From contig JAJZEJ010000335.1 in NCBI GenBank assembly GCA_021828635.1, positions 1 to 6,347 on the forward strand: a stretch of DNA of 6,347 nucleotides, in the 5' to 3' direction. Position 1 is the stretch's first letter, and each line of letters starts with the position of its first letter. Position numbers and translations under genes: made by a program. A model generated the notes under the pieces. The model ran no database searches. It saw only the letters and a program-made list of their open reading frames with translations, and was not told the origin of the DNA. The DNA comes from Chloroflexota bacterium (lineage in GTDB: Bacteria > Chloroflexota > Ktedonobacteria > Ktedonobacterales > Ktedonobacteraceae). Below are positions 1 through 5,350 of the stretch, in pieces.

Positions 1-4
1 AAGC

Positions 5-57
5 GTGACCGCAGAGGTTGCTTTTACGATAATCGTAAAAGCAACCTCTGCGGTCAC
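5..57. terminator. 26-bp perfect palindrome after ftsH, likely terminator
   Basis: Bases 5-30 and 32-57 are exact reverse complements (26 pairs, one central base at 31), beginning seven bases beyond the ftsH stop codon. Read on the plus strand, the hairpin is followed by a T-run at 62-66, so it looks like a better terminator for a gene entering from the left. On the ftsH (minus) strand only GCTT is visible before the window ends, so a U-tract cannot be judged. Its shape matches the hairpin at 5291-5349, although the two sequences are unrelated, so a shared bidirectional terminator between convergent genes is the simplest reading. Confidence 0.7.
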
Positions 58-64
58 ACTCTTT

Positions 65-2038
65 TTATGCGCTTACCTCACCGTCATATGTCAGGGGATA
101 GACGGCTTGTGGGGCGGGTAAGCTTTTCTGGTTTTTCTTCTCATCCGTATTGTTAATAGCGGGCAAACCCGCTATTACTGTTGTACTGTACTGATCTTCA
201 TCAATAGATTGGTTGAAGAGTGACTCGAAAAGCGGCCCTTCAAGTGTCTCCTCTTTCATCAGGCGTTCGCTAATCATAATCAGGCGCATCTTGTTTTGGA
301 GCAACGTGTTGTATGCCTTGTCGAAGGCCTCCTGCACGATGCGATGCACCTCTTCATCAATCTCGCGTGCCGTCTGCTCGCTATAATTGCGTTGTTCACC
401 AAAGTCGCGTCCCAGGAAAACCAGTTCGTCTTTATGTCCCAGTGCTACTGGCCCAATACGGTCGCTCATGCCATACTCCGTGACCATCGAACGCGCGATT
501 TTGGTGACACGCTCAATGTCATTCGAGGCACCCGTCGTGACCTCGCCGAAGATAATTAACTCGGCGGCATGACCACCGAGCGCGTAGGCCAGTGTGTCCT
601 CGAACTGCGGCTTACTCCATAGATAGCGATCCTCGGTTGGTAATAGCATCGTAAAGCCACCGGCCTGTCCACGTGCCACAATCGAGACTTTGTGAACCGG
701 GTCGGTATTGGGCAACATACGCGCTACCAGAGCGTGACCAACTTCATGATAGGCTGTAATGGCCTTTTCACGTTCGCTGATGATGCGGCTCTTGCGAGCT
801 GGGCCAGCCACGACGCGATCAATGGCCTCTTCCATTTCACTCATGCCAATTTTACGTTTGTTGCGGCGTGCCGCTAGAATAGCTGCTTCGTTGAGCAGGT
901 TGGCGAGATCAGCGCCGGAGAAGCCAGGTGTCTGGCGGGCCAGTGTTTCCAGCGAGATGCTGGTCTCCAATGGCTTGCCTTTAGAATGCACCTGGAGGAT
1001 GGAGATGCGCCCACGAATATCGGGACGATCTAGCACAATCTGGCGATCAAAGCGACCGGGGCGTAGCAAAGCGGGGTCTAGCACATCGGGGCGGTTCGTG
1101 GCGGCAATCACGATGACGTTAGTATTGGTATCGAAGCCATCCATCTCAACGAGTATCTGGTTTAGCGTTTGTTCACGTTCGTCGTGCGAACCGCCGAGGC
1201 CCGCACCGCGTTGTCGTCCGACGGCATCGATCTCATCGACGAAGACAATGCAGGGGCTGTTGCGCTTGGCCTGATCGAAGAGGTCACGCACACGGCTGGC
1301 ACCGACGCCCACAAACATTTCCACAAATTCAGAACCACTGATACTGAAAAACGGCACCCCAGCTTCACCGGCCACCGCCCGCGAGATCAGCGTTTTACCA
1401 GTTCCTGGTGGCCCCACGAGCAGCAGACCCTTTGGAATACGCGCACCCAATGCGGCAAACTTTTCGGGGTACTTCAAAAATTCAACAATCTCTTGTAGCT
1501 CCTGTTTGGCCTCTTCCACTCCAGCGACATCAGCAAAGGTGACAGAAGGTTTGTTGCCCGTAAACATACGCGCCCGGCTTTTGCCGAAGGACATAGCCTG
1601 ATTATTACTTCCCTGGGCTTGACGCATCATGAAGATGAAGAGTACGGCAAGCAGCACAAAGGGAAGAAAGCTGCCAATAATCCCCAACCAGCTCCAGAGC
1701 GCACTTGGTGCATTATACTGTAATTGCAGAAAAGGATTGTTGACATAATTAATGCCGTTATCTTTGAGTACCTGTGTGATGTCGAAGCTACTATCTACAT
1801 TTGCTGCTTCTTTGGAGCCACTCTGGCCCTGGACAAGCGTAATTGTGCCACTATCAACAATCAACGTATCCTTCTGATGATGAGCCATATCTGTTTGCAA
1901 ATCACTCAAAATAGTAGATACATTGACTAATTTGGTGTTAGAGGGTGAACGGAAAATGAACACGACGATAATGATTACCGCCAGTGCAATCAGGAGCCAG
2001 ATAAAACTTGTTCTGAGCCATTTCCCATTATTTGACAT
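65..2038 (-). CDS. ftsH: ATP-dependent zinc metalloprotease FtsH
   Basis: This is a membrane-anchored AAA+ protease that forms a hexamer, unfolds substrates with ATP and degrades misfolded membrane proteins and selected regulators at the cytoplasmic face. Numbering from the start used here (657 aa, a normal FtsH length): TM1 about 12-29, an extracytoplasmic segment, TM2 about 116-138, Walker A GPPGTGKT 209-216, pore loop FVG 242-244, Walker B ending VDE at 269, second region of homology 313-332 with arginine fingers R326 and R329, zinc site HEVGH 431-435 and third ligand D507 in the ASND motif. All catalytic residues are present; HEVGH in place of the common HEAGH still satisfies HExxH. The ATG at 2036-2038 is preferred because GAGGAG precedes it at good spacing. 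An in-frame ATG seven codons upstream (2057-2059) lacks a clear ribosome site. The gene stands alone, with its own apparent promoter, a long leader and a following hairpin. The tilS and hpt genes often found near ftsH are not in the window. Confidence 0.97.
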   Translation of the reverse strand: MSNNGKWLRTSFIWLLIALAVIIIVVFIFRSPSNTKLVNVSTILSDLQTDMAHHQKDTLIVDSGTITLVQGQSGSKEAANVDSSFDITQVLKDNGINYVNNPFLQLQYNAPSALWSWLGIIGSFLPFVLLAVLFIFMMRQAQGSNNQAMSFGKSRARMFTGNKPSVTFADVAGVEEAKQELQEIVEFLKYPEKFAALGARIPKGLLLVGPPGTGKTLISRAVAGEAGVPFFSISGSEFVEMFVGVGASRVRDLFDQAKRNSPCIVFVDEIDAVGRQRGAGLGGSHDEREQTLNQILVEMDGFDTNTNVIVIAATNRPDVLDPALLRPGRFDRQIVLDRPDIRGRISILQVHSKGKPLETSISLETLARQTPGFSGADLANLLNEAAILAARRNKRKIGMSEMEEAIDRVVAGPARKSRIISEREKAITAYHEVGHALVARMLPNTDPVHKVSIVARGQAGGFTMLLPTEDRYLWSKPQFEDTLAYALGGHAAELIIFGEVTTGASNDIERVTKIARSMVTEYGMSDRIGPVALGHKDELVFLGRDFGEQRNYSEQTAREIDEEVHRIVQEAFDKAYNTLLQNKMRLIMISERLMKEETLEGPLFESLFNQSIDEDQYSTTVIAGLPAINNTDEKKNQKSLPAPQAVYPLTYDGEVSA

Positions 2039-2278
2039 CAAGGCTCCTCTCTTACCCATATGGCCTGATACCGGTCACTCATAGAAGAGGTTATAATACA
2101 CTCATTCACAACGAGCAAGAATGACCCGGCATGGCGCACCTCCTCTCCCAACTCCAACAATACTTCTTTACTCTATCTTTTCAGATAGGCCGTGAGGTAT
2201 AACGCATCTCGGTGACAAGAAGTTCCGATTATGCGGTCAGCAGTGATGGAAGCGAGATACTTGACCATGACTCTTGTG
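2039..2278 (-). other. Putative long 5' leader of ftsH
   Basis: About 240 bases separate the predicted transcription start (near 2278) from the ftsH ATG, with no convincing gene of normal size. On the transcribed strand I see a small hairpin CTATCT-GAAA-AGATAG (2173-2188) with a GNRA-type tetraloop. A weaker interrupted stem (CGCAT 2231-2235 with ATGCG 2203-2207, and CGG 2225-2227 with CCG 2210-2212) lies further upstream. Next come a Shine-Dalgarno-preceded mini-ORF (2106-2132) and a five-codon ORF directly abutting it (2091-2105). It fits no known riboswitch or thermometer family that I recognise. The boundaries depend on the promoter call. Confidence 0.4.
2106..2132 (-). CDS. Possible 8-aa leader peptide upstream of ftsH
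   Basis: An ATG at 2130-2132 opens an eight-codon frame, MPGHSCSL, ending in TGA at 2106-2108. It is preceded by AGGAGGT, a full match to the anti-Shine-Dalgarno, five bases upstream of the ATG. That ribosome site is stronger than the one used by ftsH itself. The TGA is immediately followed by another ATG that opens a five-codon ORF (MSVL). The frame lies about 70 bases ahead of ftsH and is out of frame with it. A leader peptide that tunes ftsH translation is a possibility; a chance purine-rich stretch is the alternative. Confidence 0.35.
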   Translation of the reverse strand: MPGHSCSL

Positions 2279-2296
2279 TGCATCATTATAGCACAC
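2276..2296. promoter_or_regulatory. Operator-like inverted repeat around ftsH -10
   Basis: GTGTGC (2276-2281) and GCACAC (2291-2296) are perfect 6-bp inverted arms with a 9-base spacer. They enclose the -10 hexamer and the predicted start of transcription. A dimeric repressor bound here would block the promoter. The 9-base spacer recalls CIRCE, the HrcA site, but the arm sequence is not CIRCE, so the regulator is unknown. Confidence 0.4.
2285..2293 (-). promoter_or_regulatory. Extended -10 promoter of ftsH
   Basis: On the minus strand this reads TGCTATAAT, a perfect -10 hexamer with the TGn extension. The position 17 bases upstream (AATAGA) is a poor -35, which is usual for extended -10 promoters. 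The predicted start is near 2278, giving ftsH a leader of about 240 bases. It is the strongest minus-strand promoter seen between comF and ftsH. Confidence 0.5.
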
Positions 2297-2387
2297 GTAG
2301 CGAATACTCTATTATGTTTACCTACATTTGCACGCCATAACGTATTGTGTGTCAATTTGATGTACATCTTACAGAGATATGTTCGGT

Positions 2388-2469
2388 GTAGGGATCGATG
2401 TATCGCGTCCGCCCGTGCTTAGGTGTGATACGTGCTTGGGCCAAGCGGACGCGATACATCGGTCCCTAC
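2388..2469. repeat. REP/MITE-like palindromic repeat element
   Basis: Two 25-base arms (2388-2412 and 2445-2469) are reverse complements except for one T/G position that would be a wobble pair in RNA. They are separated by a 32-base loop. Each arm is itself an imperfect palindrome: GGA(C/T)CGAT, then GT, then ATCG-C-GTCC. The structure is therefore two inverted REP-like units. The loop holds a direct repeat CGTGCTT (2414-2420, 2431-2437) and a small palindrome GCTTGG-G-CCAAGC (2434-2446). No U-tract follows on either strand and no flanking target-site duplication is obvious. The TAG that ends comF lies in the terminal bases of the right arm. The GTAGGGACCGATG type of end looks to me like a dispersed bacterial repeat, from memory. 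Confidence 0.7.
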
Positions 2470-3170
2470 TGTGGGCGAGCTAGCACTAATCCCAGCACGA
2501 CAGCAGCACCGGCGACAAATAGTGGTTCGGCACATGCCTCTAGCGTTGCCCCTGTGGTACAAACATCATCTATGATGACAATTCTACGTTTATGTAAAGC
2601 CCCGGTTGCATAGGCCGATGTGCAGGCAAAAGCATCCACCATATTCTGTTGCCGTGCCTCCGCCGACAGGTGAACCTGAGCTGCCGTATCGCGTGTGCGG
2701 ATGAGCATATCATTACAAAATGCTATGCCGAGTTGTCGCGCACATGCCTGGGTTAACAACGCAGCATGATTATAGCCACGTTCCTGTTGTCGCGTGGCAT
2801 GCAACGGTACCGGAATAAGCAGATCGGCGTTCATACCATAATATCGCGCTGTCTGGGCTAGTATGCTGCCTAATGGTTCGGCTAAGCGTGTGGTACCTGT
2901 GTATTTCAATGCGTGAATACAGGTGCGCAGCGGCTCTGTATAAGGGCCAACGGCCCGCAACCCGCTCAAGTGCAACGTATGCCAGCGACAGAGTTGGCAT
3001 ACTCCTTGCACGATCTGAGTACTGCCACAGCGTTGGCAGATCGGTGGCACAAAACGCGCTATGCTGTCCTGACAAGTAGGACACAGTACAGAACCTGTAC
3101 GCTTACATGCAATACAAGCTGGTGGAAACAGCAGATCAAGCCCTTGTTGCAAAATAGCTAAATGTTTCAT
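2466..3170 (-). CDS. comF: ComF family phosphoribosyltransferase-like protein
   Basis: The protein is 234 aa, a usual ComF length. ComF proteins are cytoplasmic and linked to DNA uptake in natural transformation; they carry a type I phosphoribosyltransferase fold whose substrate is not established. Eight N-terminal cysteines form four CxxC pairs (19/22, 30/33, 45/48, 58/61), consistent with a zinc-binding region. Then follow IPVPLH (119-124), RQQERGYNHA (127-136), and the PRPP-loop signature IIDDVCTTGATL (199-210). The ATG overlaps the stop of the upstream membrane protein gene as ATGA, so translation is probably coupled; no strong separate Shine-Dalgarno is seen. The protein ends ARPQ, about where ComF proteins normally end, but the TAG itself sits inside the inserted palindromic repeat, so a few original C-terminal residues may have been replaced. 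No other competence gene is in the window. Confidence 0.9.
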   Translation of the reverse strand: MKHLAILQQGLDLLFPPACIACKRTGSVLCPTCQDSIARFVPPICQRCGSTQIVQGVCQLCRWHTLHLSGLRAVGPYTEPLRTCIHALKYTGTTRLAEPLGSILAQTARYYGMNADLLIPVPLHATRQQERGYNHAALLTQACARQLGIAFCNDMLIRTRDTAAQVHLSAEARQQNMVDAFACTSAYATGALHKRRIVIIDDVCTTGATLEACAEPLFVAGAAVVLGLVLARPQ

Positions 3171-4018
3171 TCCATGATTTCCACTTTATACAGGTAGTGT
3201 AGATTGGGTGAGTAAGCGATACGCACCTTTTCGCCAGTATGCAACACAGCATAGCGTTCCTCATTCACACGGAACGTCAGAACTTTGCCAGGTGTTTCTG
3301 GCTCGATAAGCTGTAGCGCGACGCCATACCACGGTCGCGTACCGGTACGCATCAGTCCAGGCTGTGGTGGGCGCTTTGCCAGTGGATCGGGTGCGTTGCT
3401 ACGTTTTTCAATCACGTGCGTGATGTGTGTATGCTGGCCTGCGCCTCGTGCCGTTGCCATCAGGTCGCGCCAACTCCAGTGTGTTAACAGTGCCGGATAA
3501 GGGAGCAGTGCCAGCCCGATCAGCAAGAGTGCCAGTGATCCCAATGGATTGCCAGCCGCGCTACTCCCTGGCAAGGTATAGGTTTGTGGCGACTGCGCAA
3601 TGCTGCTGATCGCGTAAGGCGCAAGCAGGTGTGGCGCATAATCGACCAGAATTGTTTGGCCATCATGCAGATTTTGATAGGCTACTTGAGAGACAGATAC
3701 CACGAGTGTACTGGGAAAATCGGCTGTAGGTGCTTGTGATGCTTGTGATGCTTGTAGGCGAATATGCAGGTAAAGTATCGGCCCTAGCTGGTTTATAGCA
3801 TGGCTGGTGATGATGCCGCGAACCCGCAACGGTGGCGCGGAACTATCGAGTATGCCCGCGATCAGTGTGAATAGTCCCAGGCCCAGTAGGATAAGCCCCA
3901 GCATGGTTAGTAGCCCTCCAACTATCAGACCCCATCCGGGTCTGATGCCTGGTCGCCAACTCCACCAGGAAAATGGCTCCGGTGCTATATCTGTTACAGT
4001 GCTGTTTTCCTCCGCCAT
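3167..4018 (-). CDS. Two-TM membrane protein of unknown function
   Basis: I do not recognise a named family. The ATG at 4016-4018 is chosen because AGAGGA precedes it at normal distance, giving 283 aa; an upstream TTG (4064-4066) would add 16 residues without a good ribosome site. Visible features are an N-terminal tail rich in acidic residues and tryptophan (SWWSWRPG 18-24), a long hydrophobic segment at about 29-57, a soluble middle domain rich in beta-like strands (about 65-140), a second segment at about 159-181, and a soluble C-terminal domain ending in KVEIME. Two similar hydrophilic modules, each with an 'ILVDYAPHLL / VRIAYSPNLH' type strand, recall DUF3592-like layouts, but this is only a resemblance. 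It overlaps comF by four bases and shares its promoter, so a role in envelope or competence functions is possible but unproven. Confidence 0.75.
   Translation of the reverse strand: MAEENSTVTDIAPEPFSWWSWRPGIRPGWGLIVGGLLTMLGLILLGLGLFTLIAGILDSSAPPLRVRGIITSHAINQLGPILYLHIRLQASQASQAPTADFPSTLVVSVSQVAYQNLHDGQTILVDYAPHLLAPYAISSIAQSPQTYTLPGSSAAGNPLGSLALLLIGLALLPYPALLTHWSWRDLMATARGAGQHTHITHVIEKRSNAPDPLAKRPPQPGLMRTGTRPWYGVALQLIEPETPGKVLTFRVNEERYAVLHTGEKVRIAYSPNLHYLYKVEIME
3731..3755. repeat. 9-bp tandem repeat inside membrane protein gene
   Basis: The unit TGCTTGTGA occurs at 3731-3739 and 3740-3748, with a third partial copy to 3755. It encodes the repeated tripeptide in LQASQASQAP (residues 88-97). 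Because the unit is a multiple of three, slippage would change length by three residues without breaking the frame. Confidence 0.8.
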
Positions 4019-4054
4019 AGCTATCCTCTCGCGTAAATTCTCCCGGATAGGTAG

Positions 4055-4083
4055 AGCATAGCGCAATTATCGAAGAATTGCAA
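4055..4083 (-). promoter_or_regulatory. Predicted promoter of the membrane protein-comF pair
   Basis: On the minus strand TTGCAA (4078-4083) and TATGCT (4055-4060) are separated by 17 bases; each matches its consensus at four of six positions. The start would fall near 4048, leaving a leader of about 30 bases before the ATG at 4018. Bases 4084-4205 between this and the plus-strand promoter hold no gene I can support; a second plus-strand extended -10 (TGCTATACT, 4104-4112) is possible. Confidence 0.4.
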
Positions 4084-4205
4084 TGTATTGATGACATGAT
4101 TAATGCTATACTAGCAACGATAGGGATATAGTTGTGTTTATAGGAAAACAAGAAAATAAGCAATGCGACCGCAAGAGTATGCCCTGTTATCCCAAAGGAT
4201 AAGCA

Positions 4206-4235
4206 TTGACACGAGCTAAAACCGTGTGCTACCAT
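4206..4235 (+). promoter_or_regulatory. Promoter of riboswitch-transporter transcript
   Basis: A perfect TTGACA (4206-4211) is followed, 18 bases on, by TACCAT (4230-4235) carrying the TGn extension (TG at 4227-4228). The predicted start is near 4242, one base before the first paired base of the riboswitch P0 helix, which supports both calls. An inverted repeat ACACG-N9-CGTGT (4209-4213, 4223-4227) lies inside the promoter and could be an operator. Confidence 0.6.
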
Positions 4236-4242
4236 AGATATG

Positions 4243-4365
4243 TCAACGCACAAGGTCGCTAGGGTTCCGCTATCGCTTCTGATAGGGCTGGACCGAGCGC
4301 GACAGACATCCGCCACGTGGCGGCCTGCACCTGGAGGAAGAAAAGGCCAGAGGGGTGTGAGTTGA
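4243..4365 (+). promoter_or_regulatory. ykkC-family riboswitch aptamer (ligand uncertain)
   Basis: The RNA contains the ykkC hallmark CUAGGGUUCCG (4259-4269) and CUGGACCGAG (4288-4297; common form CUGGUCCGAG). P1 is GUCGC 4255-4259 with GCGAC 4299-4303; P1a is CUAUC 4270-4274 with GAUAG 4281-4285; P2 is CCGCC 4310-4314 with GGCGG 4319-4323 around ACGU; and the P3 region has CUGG 4331-4334 with CCAG 4347-4350, enclosing the GGAnnAAAAG-like loop. An outer helix (4243-4252 with 4356-4365, one G-A mismatch) resembles the P0 helix that I recall as typical of subtype 2 RNAs (ppGpp, PRPP or (d)ADP sensors) rather than guanidine-I. The P3 segment GGAGGAAGAAAAGG also differs from the guanidine-I form GGGAUAAAAGCCC. 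The family call is well supported by sequence and pairing; the ligand is not. It lies directly upstream of an EamA transporter, and this family usually activates expression on binding. Confidence 0.85.
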
Positions 4366-4387
4366 GGGTGTGCCATGCCTCAACTCA
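4358..4387 (+). promoter_or_regulatory. Expression-platform hairpin competing with P0
   Basis: UGAGUUGAGG (4358-4367) and CCUCAACUCA (4378-4387) form a perfect 10-bp stem with a 10-base loop. Its 5' strand reuses bases 4358-4365, the 3' strand of P0, so the two cannot coexist. What follows is AATAAAATTT, not a clear U-tract, so simple intrinsic termination is doubtful. Translation control is possible: UGCACCU in the aptamer (4326-4332) is complementary to AGGUGCA over the ribosome site (4423-4429). A weak hairpin TATAGC-CTT-GCTATA (4399-4413) follows. Confidence 0.65.
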
Positions 4388-4433
4388 ATAAAATTTCCTA
4401 TAGCCTTGCTATAAACCTCTGGAGGTGCATTTT

Positions 4434-5291
4434 ATGAGTCTCTTCGCTCTTGCGCTCGTACTGCTTTCCGCAATCATGCATGCCACCTGGAATCTGTTCG
4501 CCAAGCGTACTAATGGTGGTATTACTTTCGTCTGGTTATATGATCTGCTATCCGCCATCATCTACGCACCCGTCATGATCGTGCTGTTCATTACCTTGCA
4601 CCTGACTTTTACACCGGTCGCGCTGATCTTTATCATCGGTAGTGGTGTCTTCCATCTCTGCTACTTCATCCTGCTACAACGTGGCTATCGCGTCGGTGAT
4701 ATGTCGCTGGTCTATCCCCTGGCGCGTGGTACTGGCCCTATGTTAACCACTATTGTCGCCCTGAGCTTCTTTGGGGAACATCTGCCCTGGTATGGTATTT
4801 TGGGGGTTGTACTGATTGTCATTGGTATTTTTATTGTTACTGGTGGAACACGCCTTTTTCAGGCTAAAGAGGCGCATGCTGCTGTGTTGTATGCTCTTGT
4901 CATTGGTATCTTGATTGCCTGCTATACCCTGTGGGATAAGCAGGGCGTTAGTACCTATCATGTTTTCCCGATCATGCTTTACTACTGTAATATCTTTGTG
5001 CAACTGCTGCTATTCGCACCCTATGCGCTGCCACGCTGGCGTGAAGTGCGCCAGGGCTGGCAGATACATCGCTGGGAGGCTATTGGCGTTGCCATCCTGA
5101 GTCCGCTTTCGTACTTCCTGATTCTGATTACACTGACCTTCACGCAAGTCAGCTACATTGCGCCCGCCAGGGAGATTGGCGTTCTGTTTGGTACGCTGAT
5201 GGGTACGCATCTGCTCGCGGAAGGCGATAGCAAACGCCGTTTGCTCGCCGCCGGTATGATTGTGTTAGGGGTGGTGGCATTAGCCATATAA
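4434..5291 (+). CDS. EamA/DMT-family transporter under riboswitch control
   Basis: The protein is 285 aa, almost wholly hydrophobic, with about ten predicted membrane segments in two EamA repeats, the usual size for drug/metabolite transporter superfamily members. It has AIMHATWNLFAKR near the N-terminus (13-24), the first-repeat motif GDMSLVYPLARG (88-99) followed by FFGEHL (112-117), and the second-repeat equivalent VSYIAPAREIGVLFG (239-253) with HLLAEGD (259-265). Members move amino acids, metabolites, nucleotide sugars or toxic cations; the substrate cannot be read from sequence. The ATG at 4434 has GGAGG eight bases upstream; a GTG nine bases earlier overlaps this site and is rejected. 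Control by a ykkC-type leader suggests export or uptake linked to that riboswitch's ligand, such as guanidine or a nucleotide-related metabolite, which is inference. It is monocistronic: the stop codon is immediately followed by a terminator hairpin. Confidence 0.92.
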   Translation: MSLFALALVLLSAIMHATWNLFAKRTNGGITFVWLYDLLSAIIYAPVMIVLFITLHLTFTPVALIFIIGSGVFHLCYFILLQRGYRVGDMSLVYPLARGTGPMLTTIVALSFFGEHLPWYGILGVVLIVIGIFIVTGGTRLFQAKEAHAAVLYALVIGILIACYTLWDKQGVSTYHVFPIMLYYCNIFVQLLLFAPYALPRWREVRQGWQIHRWEAIGVAILSPLSYFLILITLTFTQVSYIAPAREIGVLFGTLMGTHLLAEGDSKRRLLAAGMIVLGVVALAI

Positions 5292-5349
5292 ATCTCAAAA
5301 CAGCTAATGGGCATTGGATCCGCCAATGCCCATTAGCTGTTTTGAGATT
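5291..5349. terminator. 27-bp perfect bidirectional terminator
   Basis: Bases 5291-5317 and 5323-5349 are exact reverse complements (27 pairs) with the loop ATCCG. The stem starts on the last base of the transporter's TAA and ends one base from the lysS TAA, so it occupies the whole 59-base gap. The lower stem has AAAA on the left and TTTT on the right, giving each strand a 17-bp stem core followed by UUUUGAGAUU. This is the classic layout of a terminator shared by convergent genes. Confidence 0.88.
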
Positions 5350-5350
5350 C

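Noticed and set aside
759..1274. 171-aa plus-strand ORF opposite ftsH
   Set aside because: It is an antisense shadow of the highly conserved AAA+ domain, rich in Arg and Ser with no recognisable motif and no ribosome site.
2057..2059. Upstream ATG as the ftsH start
   Set aside because: It lacks a Shine-Dalgarno, while the ATG at 2036-2038 has GAGGAG at proper spacing; the extra seven residues overlap that ribosome site.
2090..2118. TTGCTC-17-TATAAC as a second ftsH promoter
   Set aside because: The -35 matches only three of six bases and the site overlaps the mini-ORFs; the extended -10 at 2285-2293 is much stronger. It is not excluded as a minor start.
2276..2296. CIRCE (HrcA) operator
   Set aside because: The 9-base spacing fits but the arms GTGTGC/GCACAC do not match the CIRCE arms TTAGCACTC/GAGTGCTAA.
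2173..2367. 64-aa minus-strand ORF between comF and ftsH
   Set aside because: No ribosome site precedes its ATG, the composition looks non-coding, and the best ftsH promoter lies inside it.
2388..2469. The palindrome after comF as an intrinsic terminator
   Set aside because: It overlaps the stop codon, has a 32-base loop and no U-tract on either strand; a REP/MITE-like repeat explains it better.
3843..4376. 177-aa minus-strand ORF spanning the divergent intergenic region
   Set aside because: It runs antisense through the riboswitch and overlaps the membrane protein gene in another frame; no family motif is seen.
4358..4398. Hairpin 4358-4387 as a standard intrinsic terminator
   Set aside because: The stem is good, but AATAAAATTT follows instead of a U-run; it is kept as an expression-platform element of uncertain mechanism.
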